A stretch of 64,000 nucleotides of DNA from Lateolabrax maculatus (taxonomy: Eukaryota; Chordata; Actinopteri; Acropomatiformes; Lateolabracidae), in assembly GCA_031216445.1 (NCBI GenBank), contig CM062213.1, forward strand, positions 10,417,501 through 10,481,500. The letters run 5' to 3'. The translations under genes were made by a program, and so were the position numbers. Position 1 is the first letter of the stretch. The number at the start of each line of letters is the position of its first letter. The notes beneath the pieces were generated by a model. The model was not told the DNA's origin. It made no database searches and worked only from the letters and a program-made list of their open reading frames with translations. This document shows, piece after piece, positions 23,811-37,800 of this stretch.

Positions 23811-23840
23811 ACCCTTGACTAATTTAATACAGTCAAGGGT
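23811..23840. repeat. inverted repeat, 10-bp arms
   Basis: ACCCTTGACT at 23811-23820 is perfectly complemented by AGTCAAGGGT at 23831-23840, with a 10-base loop. Confidence 0.9.
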
Positions 23841-24489
23841 TTTTCTGCTTAAGCCTACTTGGTCTGGTATGAGCAGAAGTATGCAGTGGCTGACCTTAAC
23901 TAACTTTAGATGGATATTGCTTTGTAACTAACATTATTGAGACATGTCCCTGACTTTTCTATAATGGTGCAACTATTCCACTACATTTGAGCATTTATCA
24001 CTGTAACTTATGTGTTAGCAGTGGCCACAATGGCTGCAATTCAGTTATAGTCTTAGTTTGAACCTGGAATGAACATAAACAAACTTACCTTTTCAGCTCA
24101 ACTACCAGAAAAAAATGATTTCTTTAATGGTAAAGGTGCTTCACATGAGGAGAATTTGAAGTACACTGTACTTAATCAGGCCAACCCATGTGCAATTGAC
24201 ACGTAGATGTATTACGTTTTTGTTTGGTTTATTATTGCAACCAAACACCACAACAGCTTATTTCATAAGTTTGTTCCTTCTTTCCTGGCTGAGAATGTGA
24301 TGGCCTGCTCACTCTCTGACCCTCATGATTGAAAGTGTCCACAATTATAACATCCATATAGATACTTTAATGGTGTAAACTGTCAACTAACTCCTTTTAA
24401 GTAAAAAAAAAATGCAGTTTTCTGGGAAGTATTGATTATTCTAAACCCCTTCAGTTGTATTTATATTTGCAATCTTATCCTCCTATGTA

Positions 24490-24533
24490 ACAAGTCCACC
24501 ACAAAAAATTAAACAATGTTGCAATAAAACATA
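24490..24533 (+). repeat. short dispersed repeat, copy A
   Basis: The block from caagtccaccacaaaaaatt through caatgttgcaataaaa recurs with only a few changes at 27528-27571. It lies just past the likely gnai2 polyadenylation site. Confidence 0.85.
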
Positions 24534-24564
24534 ACAGTAAGGGAGGAGAGGAAAAACAATGTGC

Positions 24565-25498
24565 ACGAGTCAGGTGATCTCTACTTTTATTTAAATTAAA
24601 TCATATAGGACTTTTAAAGCATTTTAATATTTACCAAAAACACTAACCTTTTTTCTGAATTAGATTTTCGTCTCTCATTAATAATCACTATATATTTATA
24701 GGTGCTAGGCAGAAAACGGAAGAAAAATATAGGCGCACAGGTCAAACAGTACTGAAAGCATATCTAGGAATTTGTTGTAAACAGAAGTCAAGGCACAAAC
24801 ATACTGCAACAGACAAGGAAATTGTACTATAAAAGTGACAGAATGTTAGGTACACACATACTTTAAATATCAGTTAGAATTTTGCCATAATTTCCCCTGC
24901 ATGTGAAGCTTTTTTTTTTTCTTTTCAACATTTTTATATTTTTTATTTTCATTTTGTAGGAATGTTAGGTAATTTGTGTAGATTACAGAGCTAATATTTG
25001 CCATGTTGAGTCATGCAGAACTATATACGGTTTGGCTATGAATGATGAACTTATGTAAACATTATTAAAAAAAAAAAAGCACTTTCCTTTATCAATCATA
25101 TCTTATGTCCAAGCCTGTGCTTAATCTCTTAAAAAATAAGCTTCATGTGATTAAAAGTTTAATAATTTGCACATCAGAATTTCTAAAAGTAAAATGAATG
25201 CATTTATATAAAAAAGTTTTCCTTTGCCTCCTATAGTAATTGAAAAAAAGAAAAAAAAAAAGAAGAAAAAAAATACAATAATAAATGTTGATTTTTGTGG
25301 TCATAGCCCAAAGAGTTAAAAAAAACAAGTGACTGGATCAGCAATCATTGAAATTCCGCAAGGCTCGTCGGGTTTTCAGTCTCTTAGGTGTCTTTATAAA
25401 AAGCAGATCAAAGCAGAAATCGTGGTTGGCCAGTGCAGTCATTCATGATGTGTGTATAATCCCCTATCTTTATGGTCACTGGAACTGTTTCAAGTAAT
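24565..25498 (-). other. gnai2: gnai2 non-coding exon 9 (3'UTR, 3' end approximate)
   Basis: A good acceptor (gtgctttttcttag|ATTACTTG, AG at 25499-25500) pairs with the donor at 25611 across a 114-bp intron. The stretch is T-rich on the minus strand. AATAAA hexamers on the minus strand occur at 24942-24947 and 24586-24591; use of the latter would end the transcript near 24565, giving a 3'UTR exon of about 0.9 kb. Confidence 0.55.
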
Positions 25499-25612
25499 CT
25501 AAGAAAAAGCACAAAAAAACGAAAATCAGTTATTTTCAAACACGCTTCATTTTGTGACTTGTTAGAGAGCTGAATCACTCCTTCAAGAGCTGAATCATTT
25601 CTCTGAGCTCAC

Positions 25613-25634
25613 CTTGACTTTCTCAGACATGTTT
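25613..25634 (-). other. gnai2: gnai2 3'UTR part of exon 8, ending at a donor site
   Basis: After the stop codon only 22 bases remain before a strong donor (TCAAG|gtgagc), whose GT is the AC at 25611-25612. Mammalian GNAI2 and GNAI3 are, as I recall, also reported to have an intron in the 3'UTR, so this is probably a conserved structure. Confidence 0.7.
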
Positions 25635-25825
25635 TTAGAAGAGGCCACAGTCCTTCAGGTTGTTCTTGATGATGACGTCAGTGACAGCATCGAACACAAA
25701 CTGCACGTTCTTGGTGTCGGTGGCGCAGGTGAAGTGGGTGTAGATTTCCTTGGTGTCCTTCTTCTTGTTCAGGTCCTCAAATTTGGTCTGGATGTAAGCC
25801 TGGGCCTCCTCGTACTTGTTAGGGC
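25635..25825 (-). CDS. gnai2: gnai2 coding exon 8 (C-terminus and stop)
   Basis: The last coding exon encodes residues 293-355, from PNKYEEAQAYIQTKFEDL to KNNLKDCGLF, with TAA at 25635-25637. It contains TCAT, which contacts guanine, and the receptor-coupling tail whose cysteine (fourth from the end) is the pertussis-toxin ADP-ribosylation site. The acceptor is ctgtccctcag. Confidence 0.96.
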
Positions 25826-28800
25826 CTGAGGGACAGAAAGTGTTGGGGTCAAGGAGAGTTAAGAGAGCTTGTGAAAGAATCTACTGAGGGGATCTGACAG
25901 TTTTACTAGTTTCTGATCCATATAGACTGATTTCAGAAGTTCTTTGAATGAAAGGTCATTTTCTTCATAATGTTAAATTCATCAGGCCAGATTCTGCCGA
26001 GCTTCACTTTGTGCTTCTCTTGTATTACTATTACATTTGAATCACACAGATGAGCATTGGTTTCCTCAAAGACCCTTCTAGCCATCTGGATGAAAAAAAT
26101 ATAATTTTATTCAGCTAGTTTCATAATCCAAACAAAGATGGTAGCTCAAAATGACATATGTCTGCTTAATTTATACAATGTGAACCAACATTTTAACAAA
26201 TGATTACTATCAGTTATACTAGTCTATATTGATGTTACTATTATTTTACACTTTCATTTGAAATAATTTGTTGATATTTTCTTGTGTCGTACAAAAAGAG
26301 GAAAGGTCATTTCTAGCAACCTGGATTGGGAATATAGTTGCAAATAACGATATGGGTTGAAATTTTTTTTTTTGTCGTGCAGCATCCAAATGGTTACAAT
26401 AGTCTTTAAGGATTTTGGAAATACTGTCACAACAGCAGTAAGTGTTGTTAAACAACCTTCTGTGGTTGTACTGGGTAAACAGATCTCTGTGACTAAAATG
26501 TAATGGTAATACATAAGAGGCACAAATGGGCTAGATTTTGCCTTGTTTCATGATTCCATGATAGGAACAAAGATGTACAATTTAACTAGAAACAAGTGGA
26601 AATATCACATTCTATTGACAGAATATTTTTCTTGTTTGAAACATGTCTAATGACTTTTGCATTGTTATAAAAATGCAAAAGAAATACATAAACTAAAGCT
26701 TGGTCAATCCATTGGCCTTGTATTGTGTTTGCATTGAGAAGTTCAGACTGTACCAGTGTACTCAGGGAAGCAGATGGTCAGAGGGCTGTGGGCGATCTTC
26801 TCCTCGAACAGGTCCTTCTTGTTGAGGAACAGAATGATGGACGTCTCTGTGAACCACTTGTTGTTGCAGATGGAGTCAAACAGCTTCATGCTCTCATGCA
26901 TCCGGTTCTGGGTGGGATGGGCACAAATTTGAGATAAAGAGATTATTAGAGAGCTCAACTAGGGCACAAAGAGGAAATGAGTTCACTGAAACCTCAACCT
27001 CCCTCCCTTACTTAAATTATCCTGGGAATGCAAAACATTTTTCTATTATTATTATTTTTTTTTTAAAGGAGTATAAACTTAACTCACCATCTCCTCATCC
27101 TCAGCCAGGACCAGGTCATAAGCGCTCATGGCTACACAGAAGATGATAGCTGTGACTCCCTCAAAGCAGTGGATCCACTTCTTCCTTTCTGACCGCTGGC
27201 CTCCAACATCAAACATCCTGCACAGAGAGACACACAGCGTAAACATGCTGTTTTTGTGCGAGGGAGCGGAAGGGACCGAGCGCAGGAGAAACAACACTTT
27301 TTCACTCTGACAGCAGCTTCAAGGTCTCCCTCTGGACATGTGTGTCCTCTCTGGTTTGCTATCCAGTGAATACACCTCTACCTCTTCCTCTCTTCAGGGC
27401 AGGGTGTTTGCTCCGCAGGCATTGTCATTTTGCTGGCATTTGTTGGCATTTTAGTTCAGTGCAGTTGCTGTGGAAACGGACGGCCTTAAGACAAGTTGAG
27501 GCATTGTATGCTCCAGTGTACTTCAGCAAGTCCACCACAAAAAAATCAAACAATGTTGCAATAAAATATGCGGCGTTGAGACAGGTTGAGGCATGACAGG
27601 TTGTTTTTTTTTTTTACTAAAATCCCATATGACTTATGCATGAAGATGGAGGGTAGCTAGATGGATGAGAGAGGATGCTCGCCTGGACGGTGCCAGACTG
27701 AAGATTTTCTCCATCTAATACCGAGGAGGAGCTTTTCAGCTGGCAGCTAAAGGTAGAGTGTAACCATTTGTAGCATCTCAGAGTAGCACACTTTGGTCAT
27801 GACAGTTCATTCCAGCTGCTAAGCAGTTTTCACTTTGCAGAATTTGCTTCATTAGAGCAGAACTTTGACTCTCGCGGACAGTCAGCTTCAGGCTGAGTAA
27901 GCAGAGCTCGTTATAACAGTGACACACTTTAGACTGTTTACCTCAACAGGGCGCTCATCTCCTGCACTGCTTACATAAGCTAAATATAACACAGCACTGA
28001 AGAGGTGCAGTGGGTAAACATGTGCTGGATAGATTTGGCTAATGTCTTCCAAAAAGAAGTAACATAAATCTAGACTTAAATATGAGACTTAAATATTACA
28101 CAAGGACACAGAGCAGACACAGAGGCAGAAGCACAGATGCATTGTCATTTCCGCTGCCTTGATGAAGCAACTAAAGTCTGACTGAAAGCATTTTTTGATC
28201 TTTGATATTTTACAAACAATTTCCTCTGTTGTTTCCACCGCCTTAGCAGTGACTAATGTCTCCATCAGATATAAAGTATAATGTGTTTGTGTGTGATTCA
28301 GATTTTATTATCTCAATGAGGAATATACCATTATCAGAACCCAATCACAATGACAAAACATTTACATTGTAAAAGCAAGACTTTCGAGAAGCATTGGGGG
28401 ATAACAGATAAAAAACTAAAGTGGCAATAATGAGTTTGAATTTCATATGATATTTTTTTCCTTAGTAATATATCTACTTTGCTGTGTGTACCATTCAGTA
28501 ACAAAAACCCACACATATGCATATTGTTTGTGTGGAATAACTAACCCTACTGTGACAGTATCAAGTGGGACAGGCTCTTTGGGTGAAAGACATTTTAAGC
28601 TCGGTTGCTGAAATGAGACAGCAACTTCACAGCAATTCTGCAAATCAGAAAACAAATGTTTTCCTTTCTGTGAACTTTATTGACATTTGAAAAAGGGGGA
28701 AACGTTGGGCGCTGGAAAAACACACATAACACTGTTATTACAAACATAAATGCTCATAAAGTCATTTCCTCAGTTGGCAAAATCCTCAAATGTTAAAACA

Positions 28801-31800
28801 CAGGGAAATTTATTTTTTATAAGATATTTATTTTTGATTGCACATAAAATTTAAACTCTAAGTTCTATTATGGGTTTTACTGCTTCTCTAATGACTTGTA
28901 TTACTCTCTGATGTATTTATAAACATGCTTTTTGTGTAAATCCTCAGATGCAACAGGCACAGTCCGAACAATTCAAACTAGAATGTGTTGATACATTTCA
29001 GGTGGTGAGCATGATCCTAACAAAATATTTGCTGTCACCAGGTTAGTTACTACAGGATGATCTAAAAAATAACAGTCATTAAATATATTGTATGTATGTG
29101 AAATAGCACCACTGCTTATTTTTATTTCATCGAAGTTTATTAGCAGGGTTGGTGATTAAGGCAGTGAAGGTGGCCCATCTCTTAAATACAGAACTTGAGC
29201 TGACCAAGTGAGTGAATTAGTAAATTAAGGCCTTTTGCAGGTGAAATGAAAAGTTGAGCTGCACAACATAAACAGATGTGCTGATTGCACATTTAACAAT
29301 GTTTCGCAAAATGAGCTTGAGAGGTTGAGAAAAACTGTAAAAGGGGGATCTTACTTGAAGTGCAGGTCCTTGAAGGTGAAATGTGTTTCCACAATGCCAG
29401 TGGTCTTCACTCGGGTCCGCAGCACATCTTGCTGTGTGGGGATGTAATCTGGCTTGGCTATCCTCCCCAGGTCATTTAAGTAGCTGAAGGAGGACACGGA
29501 CAATACAATACAATTAAGAGCACTGTCCGATGACCTCACAGAGAGAATGGGTCTGAAACTGCTACGTTAAGGTAAGGAGTAAGTGAAGGTTGCTGCAGAT
29601 CTCATCTGTTCCTTCACACAGACATGAAAGGAACAGAAGTTCCTCGCGCTGGCCCTCTGGCAGCACTGTGTCGCCTCAACACAGTCAGGTTCAAATTTAC
29701 GGTCACGTTAGATGAGTTGAGGTGCGGTCATAGAACAACTTTACCTCTGCTCATTCCATAACAGTTCACACAGCCACCCTGTTTCCTCTTAAATGTCACC
29801 TCATACAGCTGCAGTGTTTTTCTGATTACATTTTTTTTCTTAGGGATCTTTGTCAACAATCACAAATGTATGTTGTATGGTCAATGTTGTAAACACCATA
29901 TACTGCCAAGGGACACTGCAGATGCTAGTCTTTTCGTATCCACATGCACACAAACAAAAAAAAGTGCCTTTTGTTTATATCCTCTGATATACTATGATTA
30001 GAGACATTAAAACGTGGAGCGGAAGCCAATTCAATGTTAAAATATTACTATCAAACTACTTATATTGTCTCTTAGCTGGAAGGGGGGTATCTGGTATCTG
30101 GTTTTGATGCACTTCATTTGACTTTATTGCACTCATATCTTGTATTGCTTTGTATTGTTCACTCATGCCTAAAGCTTGATAAAAGCCAAAAGCATTTTCT
30201 GTCAATCTTCACATAGTGTTGGTGCTGGATGTAATCCCATACAAACCACAGCCTGGGTGTAGATACTAGAGCCTCCACACCACTACTTCATGCCACGTGT
30301 TTGACAGTTTAATCATAATCCTGCTCCCCACAGAGGTTTAGGCTGCTTTTGTAGTCCACACATCAGATATTGTAACACTGCTTGATTTGGCCATTGGGTT
30401 TATAAGCCTTGAAGATTAATTGAATTTGGTCGGCTTACACTCTAATAAGTAAAGGTACTCAACTGTAGTGTGACAGAGAACGGTCAATGGCATTTTATAG
30501 GAGTTTATGAGAGATTTTTAAACCACCTCAACCCTATTTTTGTCACTGGAGTAAACAATTATCCTAGTGTGGAACCATAGTAGACTTGTACAGTCTAAAG
30601 CCAGCAAATATGGTTGCACACAGAACAATTACAATTGCAAGTAGAGACCATTTCATTTTTATACAGACAGACATGTAGAAATTTTAGTCTTGTTTCCTCA
30701 AATAATGGCAGCTGGGTCCATTCTTTTTAGAGTGTAGAATACATGTCCTTTTCTATCAAACCAGTGAGAGAGAAGAGGGAGATCTCTGTTAATGTAAGCT
30801 GTGCCATCTCTCTCCCTCTTTATCTTTCCCTTCCTTTCTCTGGCTCTCAGCAGGTGCTCAGACATGGATTATGGTCAAGTGCCAGACTCATTTAGTCCTC
30901 TCTTATAGCAACCGATTCTCTCAGCGCTCTACAAAGCCATGATGAAACACCGTACAATCTCCACTCTCGCAGCTACTAAATGTGAGGCCGTGTTAGCAGT
31001 AGGCTTCCAGGTCCCCTCGGCTGTAACAACAGCAGTGATGCAGAGATGGAGAAGTTATGATTATACTTGCCAACACAAACAAAGAACAATATCACTCCCC
31101 CTGGAAGATAAATACTGCCTCGACTGCAAAGCAATCATTTGTGAAACACTTAACACTCCCCTGACAGTTTACAGCACATTCTGAAGGTGTCATAGTATTA
31201 TCGAAGGTCTTGTGTATTAAACAGAATCCAGTACAGTTAATTCCTGCTGCAGCTTTCAGGCAGCTGGTGGTGAACAAGGCTAAGGCTGTTTTCTCTGGAT
31301 GCCCATTTCAGGGCAGCAGTGCATCCCCGGGGGTCAGAGTGATAACCACCTCTCACCTCGTACCAGCAGTCTCTCTCAATTACCTCATGCTCTCCCTGTT
31401 ATTATACTGGAACATTATAACAATGTGGCCAACAAATGGAGCACTCAGAGATGAGGGTAATTTAGGTAATTGGCGACGCGACTGGTCTTAAAAGTGAAAG
31501 CCACTGGTTAAACAAACAGTAATGTTTTCACTATTAATAACTGAAGCTGCTATCTATGGGGGCCTTGTCCTACTAAAGCAGAGAAGAGTATGGTGTTGGT
31601 GTAATAGATATAGAGAAAAGGGTTAGGAAAAATAAGAGTAACAAAAAAGGATATTTGGGCTGCATGGCCAAATTATTTAAACTACCGAAACTCTGAATGC
31701 AGGGAGGCGACAGACATAATATTTCTACAGAAACTCCTCACACTTCCAGGTCTGCCCCTCAAACTATAATATAAGCCTCATCACTGCGTAAACCAAATTA

Positions 31801-34800
31801 CTTTTGTACAAAAGCATTCTCTATCAATATCAACTGCAAATTAGTGATACAGCCACCTTATCCCAAGTTCTATCAATATAACATCATTATTTAATTATCA
31901 TATGTGATTATCATTGACTTTTGGATACACTCACTAGGCTGCAGAGTCGTTCAGCTGGTACTCTCGGGCCCGTGTGAAACAGCTCTGGACGCCGCCATCA
32001 GCCCACAGTCGCTGGATGACGTTGGACAGGTCCTCTGGCAGGATGCCCTGCTCCTCTGCTGCTGCTGACAGAGCAAACAGTTGGCGGGCATCATCCTGAC
32101 AAGAAAAGACACACACACACACCATTAGATACAGTAGTTTATTAAGTTATTTAACGCTCATTATTTTCTTCACTTGACAAAGCTGATAAGCATTACACTG
32201 CAGGGCTTTATTTTAGGACTGTCTTGCAAGGCCCTGTACTGGTGGCTCTGAATGCAGTTTATTACTACAAAGTGTATATATAGTGTATATACTGAGAGTT
32301 CAGAATTGCTGTGAAAGTACTAAAAAATTGATTGTGAATCTATTTTTAATTTCAAGTGCATGGTTTTTTAATAATTCTAAATTCCAGAAGTAACTTTTTT
32401 GTAGCTTTTACTGTATATCATGTATAAAGTATTGTTTTGTGACAGACGCTTTCTTGGAATAGTCAGCAGGAGAACAAAACAAAAACAGAGCACAGATTCA
32501 CTGGGCTGGTAATTTTCCGCATAAACTTGCATGGCCAACAATCAGACAAATACAATATGGAGAGTAGTCGTCAAACAACATAAAAACTCTAGCTTGCTGC
32601 TGTTGTGGGTATCCAGTGTGTGCTTGTGGTAATTGATTCTATTTAAAAACAGCTATCTTAATCTGATTCACTTAGAAGTTGCAGATAAGGGCTATGACCA
32701 CTGGATACTGTTGGTTCCACGATGGGAAGAAAAACAGCATTTTTCTTTTCATGTTATGCAATTTGAAGTTCCTGCAGCCCAATGCACCCCATACCAGTCA
32801 GATTTGCCATGTTCTTTGGCATGTTTTATGGCTAAATGTGAGGAATGCTTTCTCTACCAATCTGATTGCACAAGAGAGACGTGAAGAAACAGAAGTAAAC
32901 CAAAGAGTGAGGAATTGTATAACCAGAAATTATGTATTCATCATTGGCCTAATTGGCCCTGGGCCATCACACAGTGATTTACCATCAAACTTTGCACTGT
33001 AATGAATACATCTATTAAGGTGCAATGGCCTGGAAAAACAGATGCATCAAATGGTAGATGGTACATTAATATTTGAAGTATTTGCCTTTATTACCTTGAG
33101 ATATTTATAGCAAGTGAGCAGGGAGACGTTCACTCGAATTCTTCAACTGACCTTCGCTTTGCCTCTCTAGGCTCTCTTAGTCCCATACCAACATTTTCTT
33201 TTTAACCATTGTTTCTAGTGCTCAAGGTCTTGCTCTAGATCAGTTAAATATTGCATATTGCTGTTGATAAACAACTAAAACTAGGGGTATTCTGGTTATA
33301 TGAAGGTTTCTTTAACCACAAGGACTGGGCTTTTATTCTATCCATTTTAGGGGGACTGTTATGCACACACCTGCACATACACGCAACCTTGAGACAACAA
33401 TCAAAGGTAGAGTTGCAGCTATACTCAGTAGGAGCACGAGAAGGGCATCGTCCACAGCTTACATCACCCTTCATCGCACCAGTCTGACCTTCTGTGTTTG
33501 ACACTGGACAAGGGCTTACATAAATGTTTGATGTTAGCTACTGAGAGCAGACTTTCATGTATTAGTTAACCATTGTCTGGCCCTCCACTTCAACTCAGCT
33601 GTAGGTCACAGTAAGTTAGAAGCTCTTTACTGTGTACCACGTGGTAGTAATTAAAATCCTGTGATATAGCACAAGCTCTTTAAAAAGGACATTAGAAAAA
33701 AACATGCAATGTCTTTCTGAGGTATGCACTATACCAACTACTATTTAGTTTACTATTTACCCATAGTTTGCAGTAATTTTCATGTATGACAATCAATGAA
33801 AGCAGCTTGTTCCTTATGCATAAATGAAGGGTTCAGACAAACCAGTTCAGTCACACACTGATTTGGGAATAGTGCTGAATGGAGTTCCCTCTGGCTGTAA
33901 GATGAATATTGTCTTTTTAATTGAAATCTGTGAAAATGTTCCACCATACTCAAAGCTCCCTGTAGGCCACTGCAATGGGGGATGGTGTTACTCAAATAAA
34001 CTATCTCATGAAACACTGTAATCTGTCCAGCAGGACCTGTCATGCAGAGCTAGCTACCTTGGCAGAGCCAATCCTGACATATACCAGGCAGTCAAAAGGC
34101 TCTTTCCACATAAAACCATGTTTATCCAACTCCTCTGGAATGAAAATCACCCAGGAGAGTGAAATTTGGAAAGACCAAAAGTATCAAATATGTACAGAAA
34201 CTACAAAGTAAGGATTATTGGGGTTACAAAAATCTGAATTTAATTGCTTGCATTGCTACCATGCATAGTAATTGTATCCACTACACATGACACACTACTG
34301 CTTCATTACTTATTCCAATTCAGCGGAATTGAGAGTCTGGGGATCAGGTAGGTCAGATTTCATTATGTAGTATTTACACACTCTTGGATCAAAGCTAATA
34401 GCAAGAGAAACATACAGGATGAGTTGAAATATGTGGAATTAAGTTGACTATTTGGACTGTGTAAAATACATAACAAGCTGTCTCATTTTCTCTGCATTTT
34501 TATCAATGCAAACATAATATTTTCAAAATGTATTTTGATGAGTAGTTGACAGCTTTTTTCATTCTTAATAGACTTACTAGATACTTGATTATCTTTCAAA
34601 GGTTCTGTGAAAATAGAATATATGAATCACATTTGTGAGATGATGGGTCCATAGTAAAAGGAATGTCATTTTCTCCTCTGATGAGTAATGCCTGAATATT
34701 ATATTTCTGTAATCTTATCATCTCCCTGGTTGGTGCACTGTTAAAAGGCCGTTATTTACTGTTTCCTTTAACAACATGTACACACAAGCAGGGGCAGAAA

Positions 34801-37800
34801 ATACATGGCACTGCAGGAGTCCGTCCTAAGCATCTGCTACCAAGAGTCGAGTTCCAAGAAGAAACTGTAACACTTCACTTGAGAGAAATTCCTGAGCTGC
34901 ATAATTTCTGCTACCTCAAATCCTCATGGTTAGATATGGGGGGTTAGGATGAAGGCAGAGTGGAGGCTTCGGTGGAGATTAGTAAAGATGATATCACTGA
35001 ACTTAGTGCAGCTATATTATTACATAGATATACTATGTATATATTACACTATACTTTAACAGGTTCCATGAAGGTTTTGTTACTGCCTGACACTTGAAGC
35101 CATGTCTGTTTTTAAAAGAATCTGTATTATTTGTCTATAAGGCTTATATACTGTTAATGAATTCATCTGTAGGATAGAGTATTGTAAAACAAAAAAGAGA
35201 CTTTTTGCTTGGATGGAGATATTTTCCAGCTGGCGTGACTTTCGAGTTTTGCACTGGCTTATGATAATAGCTGCACAATCCTCTTTCTACAACAATGCTG
35301 CCATCGTTGTTTGATTTCAAACATCATTTCACTTACTTGCTGCTGCAGAGGGTGACGACATGTATAAAACATTTTTATTTTTAGACACCTACCGCTCGAG
35401 TAGGTTCCTCATAGTCGATCTTAAGGTTGGCCATGGCTTTGATGATGGCCATAATGGACTGGATTGTGTTGCTGTAGACAACTGCTCTGTACTGCTTACA
35501 CTCATCTTCTGAGTATCCATCCTCATGGATAATCCTGAAAAAAACAGAGAACAGAGGGAGGGAGGGGAAGAGCAAGAGAAAAAAAGACTAGTATGTTATT
35601 TAAGGTGAAATTACAATGTGACAATAACACATACTGACGTTATTACTGATTACACATTACAAAGAATAAAGTAAAATAGTGTTTGCTGACATGTTTTTGC
35701 CCAGGCTATTGCCTCTAAGACAACATATAGGTACAGGCTGCTCTCATGTCTTGGTGGACATCGTGAGGGCTACATGCAGCCTGAGAATAAGACTGCAGTA
35801 CTCACAGCTGAAAAAATTACTTTTACCACCTTTGTGCCCCTCTCCCCCACCCCACTTCTGAAACCAAACCCCTATGGAGAGAAGATACAACTGATACGTG
35901 TTTTGCTTGTTTATTGTTTGGCCACAGCTGCTAATGTTAAAAAAAGACTATCTATAATATACTAAATTTCGTCTCATTGTGAAAATGTTGTCCACTATTT
36001 GTCACATAAACCTGATATATACATTTCATTAGATTCCATCAAATATTATTTAATCCTGCATGTATGTGATAACAAATTAGAAAACTGCTAGGTTGAGTTA
36101 CTGGGAAACTTCAGTCATTTTTGTATCTCTCTGCTAGAGGACACTAAAACACATATTCACTTGCTTCTGGAGCTGTGGAAAGAAATGGAGAGAAAGAGGC
36201 ATGTGGCTGAAAAGGTGTGAGGCTGAGGCAGAAGCTGCTGGGCTGCAAACCAAACAGAACCATCTCCCCTGGCCTGTCACAGCCCAGAGACCAGAGCCAC
36301 ACGGCCAGGCTGCTCATTGGTTTTGTGATGTGCTGAATGGGACCTCATTAAAATGCAAGTGAGCCCACCGTGAAACACTGTGAGTCACAGCCAAAAGGAC
36401 TGAAAGCCCACAATGTTTCCCCCTCATCCCAACAACACTTTCACTAATTTCATAAAATCCTTTTGATTGAACTGATTGTGAAGAAGTTTGCAAACTTTGA
36501 GTCAGAGCACTATTGAACTAGTTCATTTTCCTCATAATCTAGCATTAGGCCGGGCACATGAGGACAAGGTATAGCTGGACACAAAGTGTCACCCAGCTTT
36601 TTGCATCTATAAAATATCTGGAAATTTTGCTTTCTACACCTGAGCAGTGTGTTTAAATTCAGATTTAACTTTCTTAATGTATGTAGTGTTTCTTTTAACA
36701 TATATATGGGATCAATTGTTAACACATCTATAACTACAGCACAGATTTTTACTGAAATCTGTTGAGTAGTTTAGAGACACCCTTTGAACTGAATCAGACA
36801 AACTGAACTGAAACTTTGGCAATGGTAAATTATTATTGTATGAACTTTGTGAGATGCTTCCTTCTCATTTAAATCTTTAATTGCTACGGTGTTAAAAATA
36901 ACTTGCACATCTAGTGTTAACCAAAGGCAAATTTTCAATAGAACTCTCAAATTGGATTAAATTAAAATCCCATCATTAATGCTGTCATATCCTCTGACTG
37001 TCACATTTTTGTAAAAAGAATTATCCTTTTTTTTGTCACAACATGTAAGTCTAGTGTCAACTGGAGGAAATTTTTCTGCATTTTTCTTAAGAACTTCAAA
37101 AAACTAGATTAAATGAAACCCCATCATTAGTACTGCGATTTCCTGTGACTCTGAAACATTATTGCAAGCATAATTATCCTTTTGTCAGAGTTATGAATAG
37201 GAAAATTCCCCACATAATATTTTTGAGATCTATTATTTGTCCATCTTACAAAAGAAGACAACCAAAGAGAAATGTTGCTCATAAAACTGAGTTTGGGACT
37301 GAGGGGATACATCTGAGTAATTATGTTTGTTCTCTATTTCTACGTAGCCGAAGAATTTACTCCTACTCCTCTATGAGCAAACAGACAGTTCGATATAAAA
37401 ACCACAGGTGTAAATTATTAACATCAATAACTGTTGTACCAAGGCCCTGGTATTGTGTATGAATCATTAATAACAGAAATAATTTGGCCATTTGGAGACA
37501 CTTGATTGTGTGTTTTGTATGTGTGTATGTACATATGTCTACATGCATGTGGGGGAGTGGATATGTGCTTTTGTTAATATCATATCAAAAGCAAAAGCAT
37601 CAAGCGTGTAGGTGTTTATTGATGTGCATATGTGGGAGGATTTCAGAGAACAGTATCTGAGAGATCTGTCAAATTTCTTCAGTCAGTGCAGCAACTCAAA
37701 ACAGGAACACTAGGAACTTTCATTCATACGCATCAGCTGTGGAAATGCAAATTTAGCACCATCTTCTCAACCCTCGTTTTAAGGTCAAGTAAGGTTTCAG

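Larger units (their letters stand above)
21504..24564. other. intergenic between MITE and gnai2 3' end
   Basis: No gene recognised. Contents include a 10-bp-arm hairpin at 23811-23840 and, close to the right edge, one copy of a short block shared with gnai2 intron 6-5 sequence (24490-24533). Confidence 0.5.

Noticed and set aside
23811..23845. Hairpin followed by a T-run, like a bacterial terminator
   Set aside because: The DNA is vertebrate intergenic sequence; rho-independent termination does not apply, and the arms are only 10 bp.
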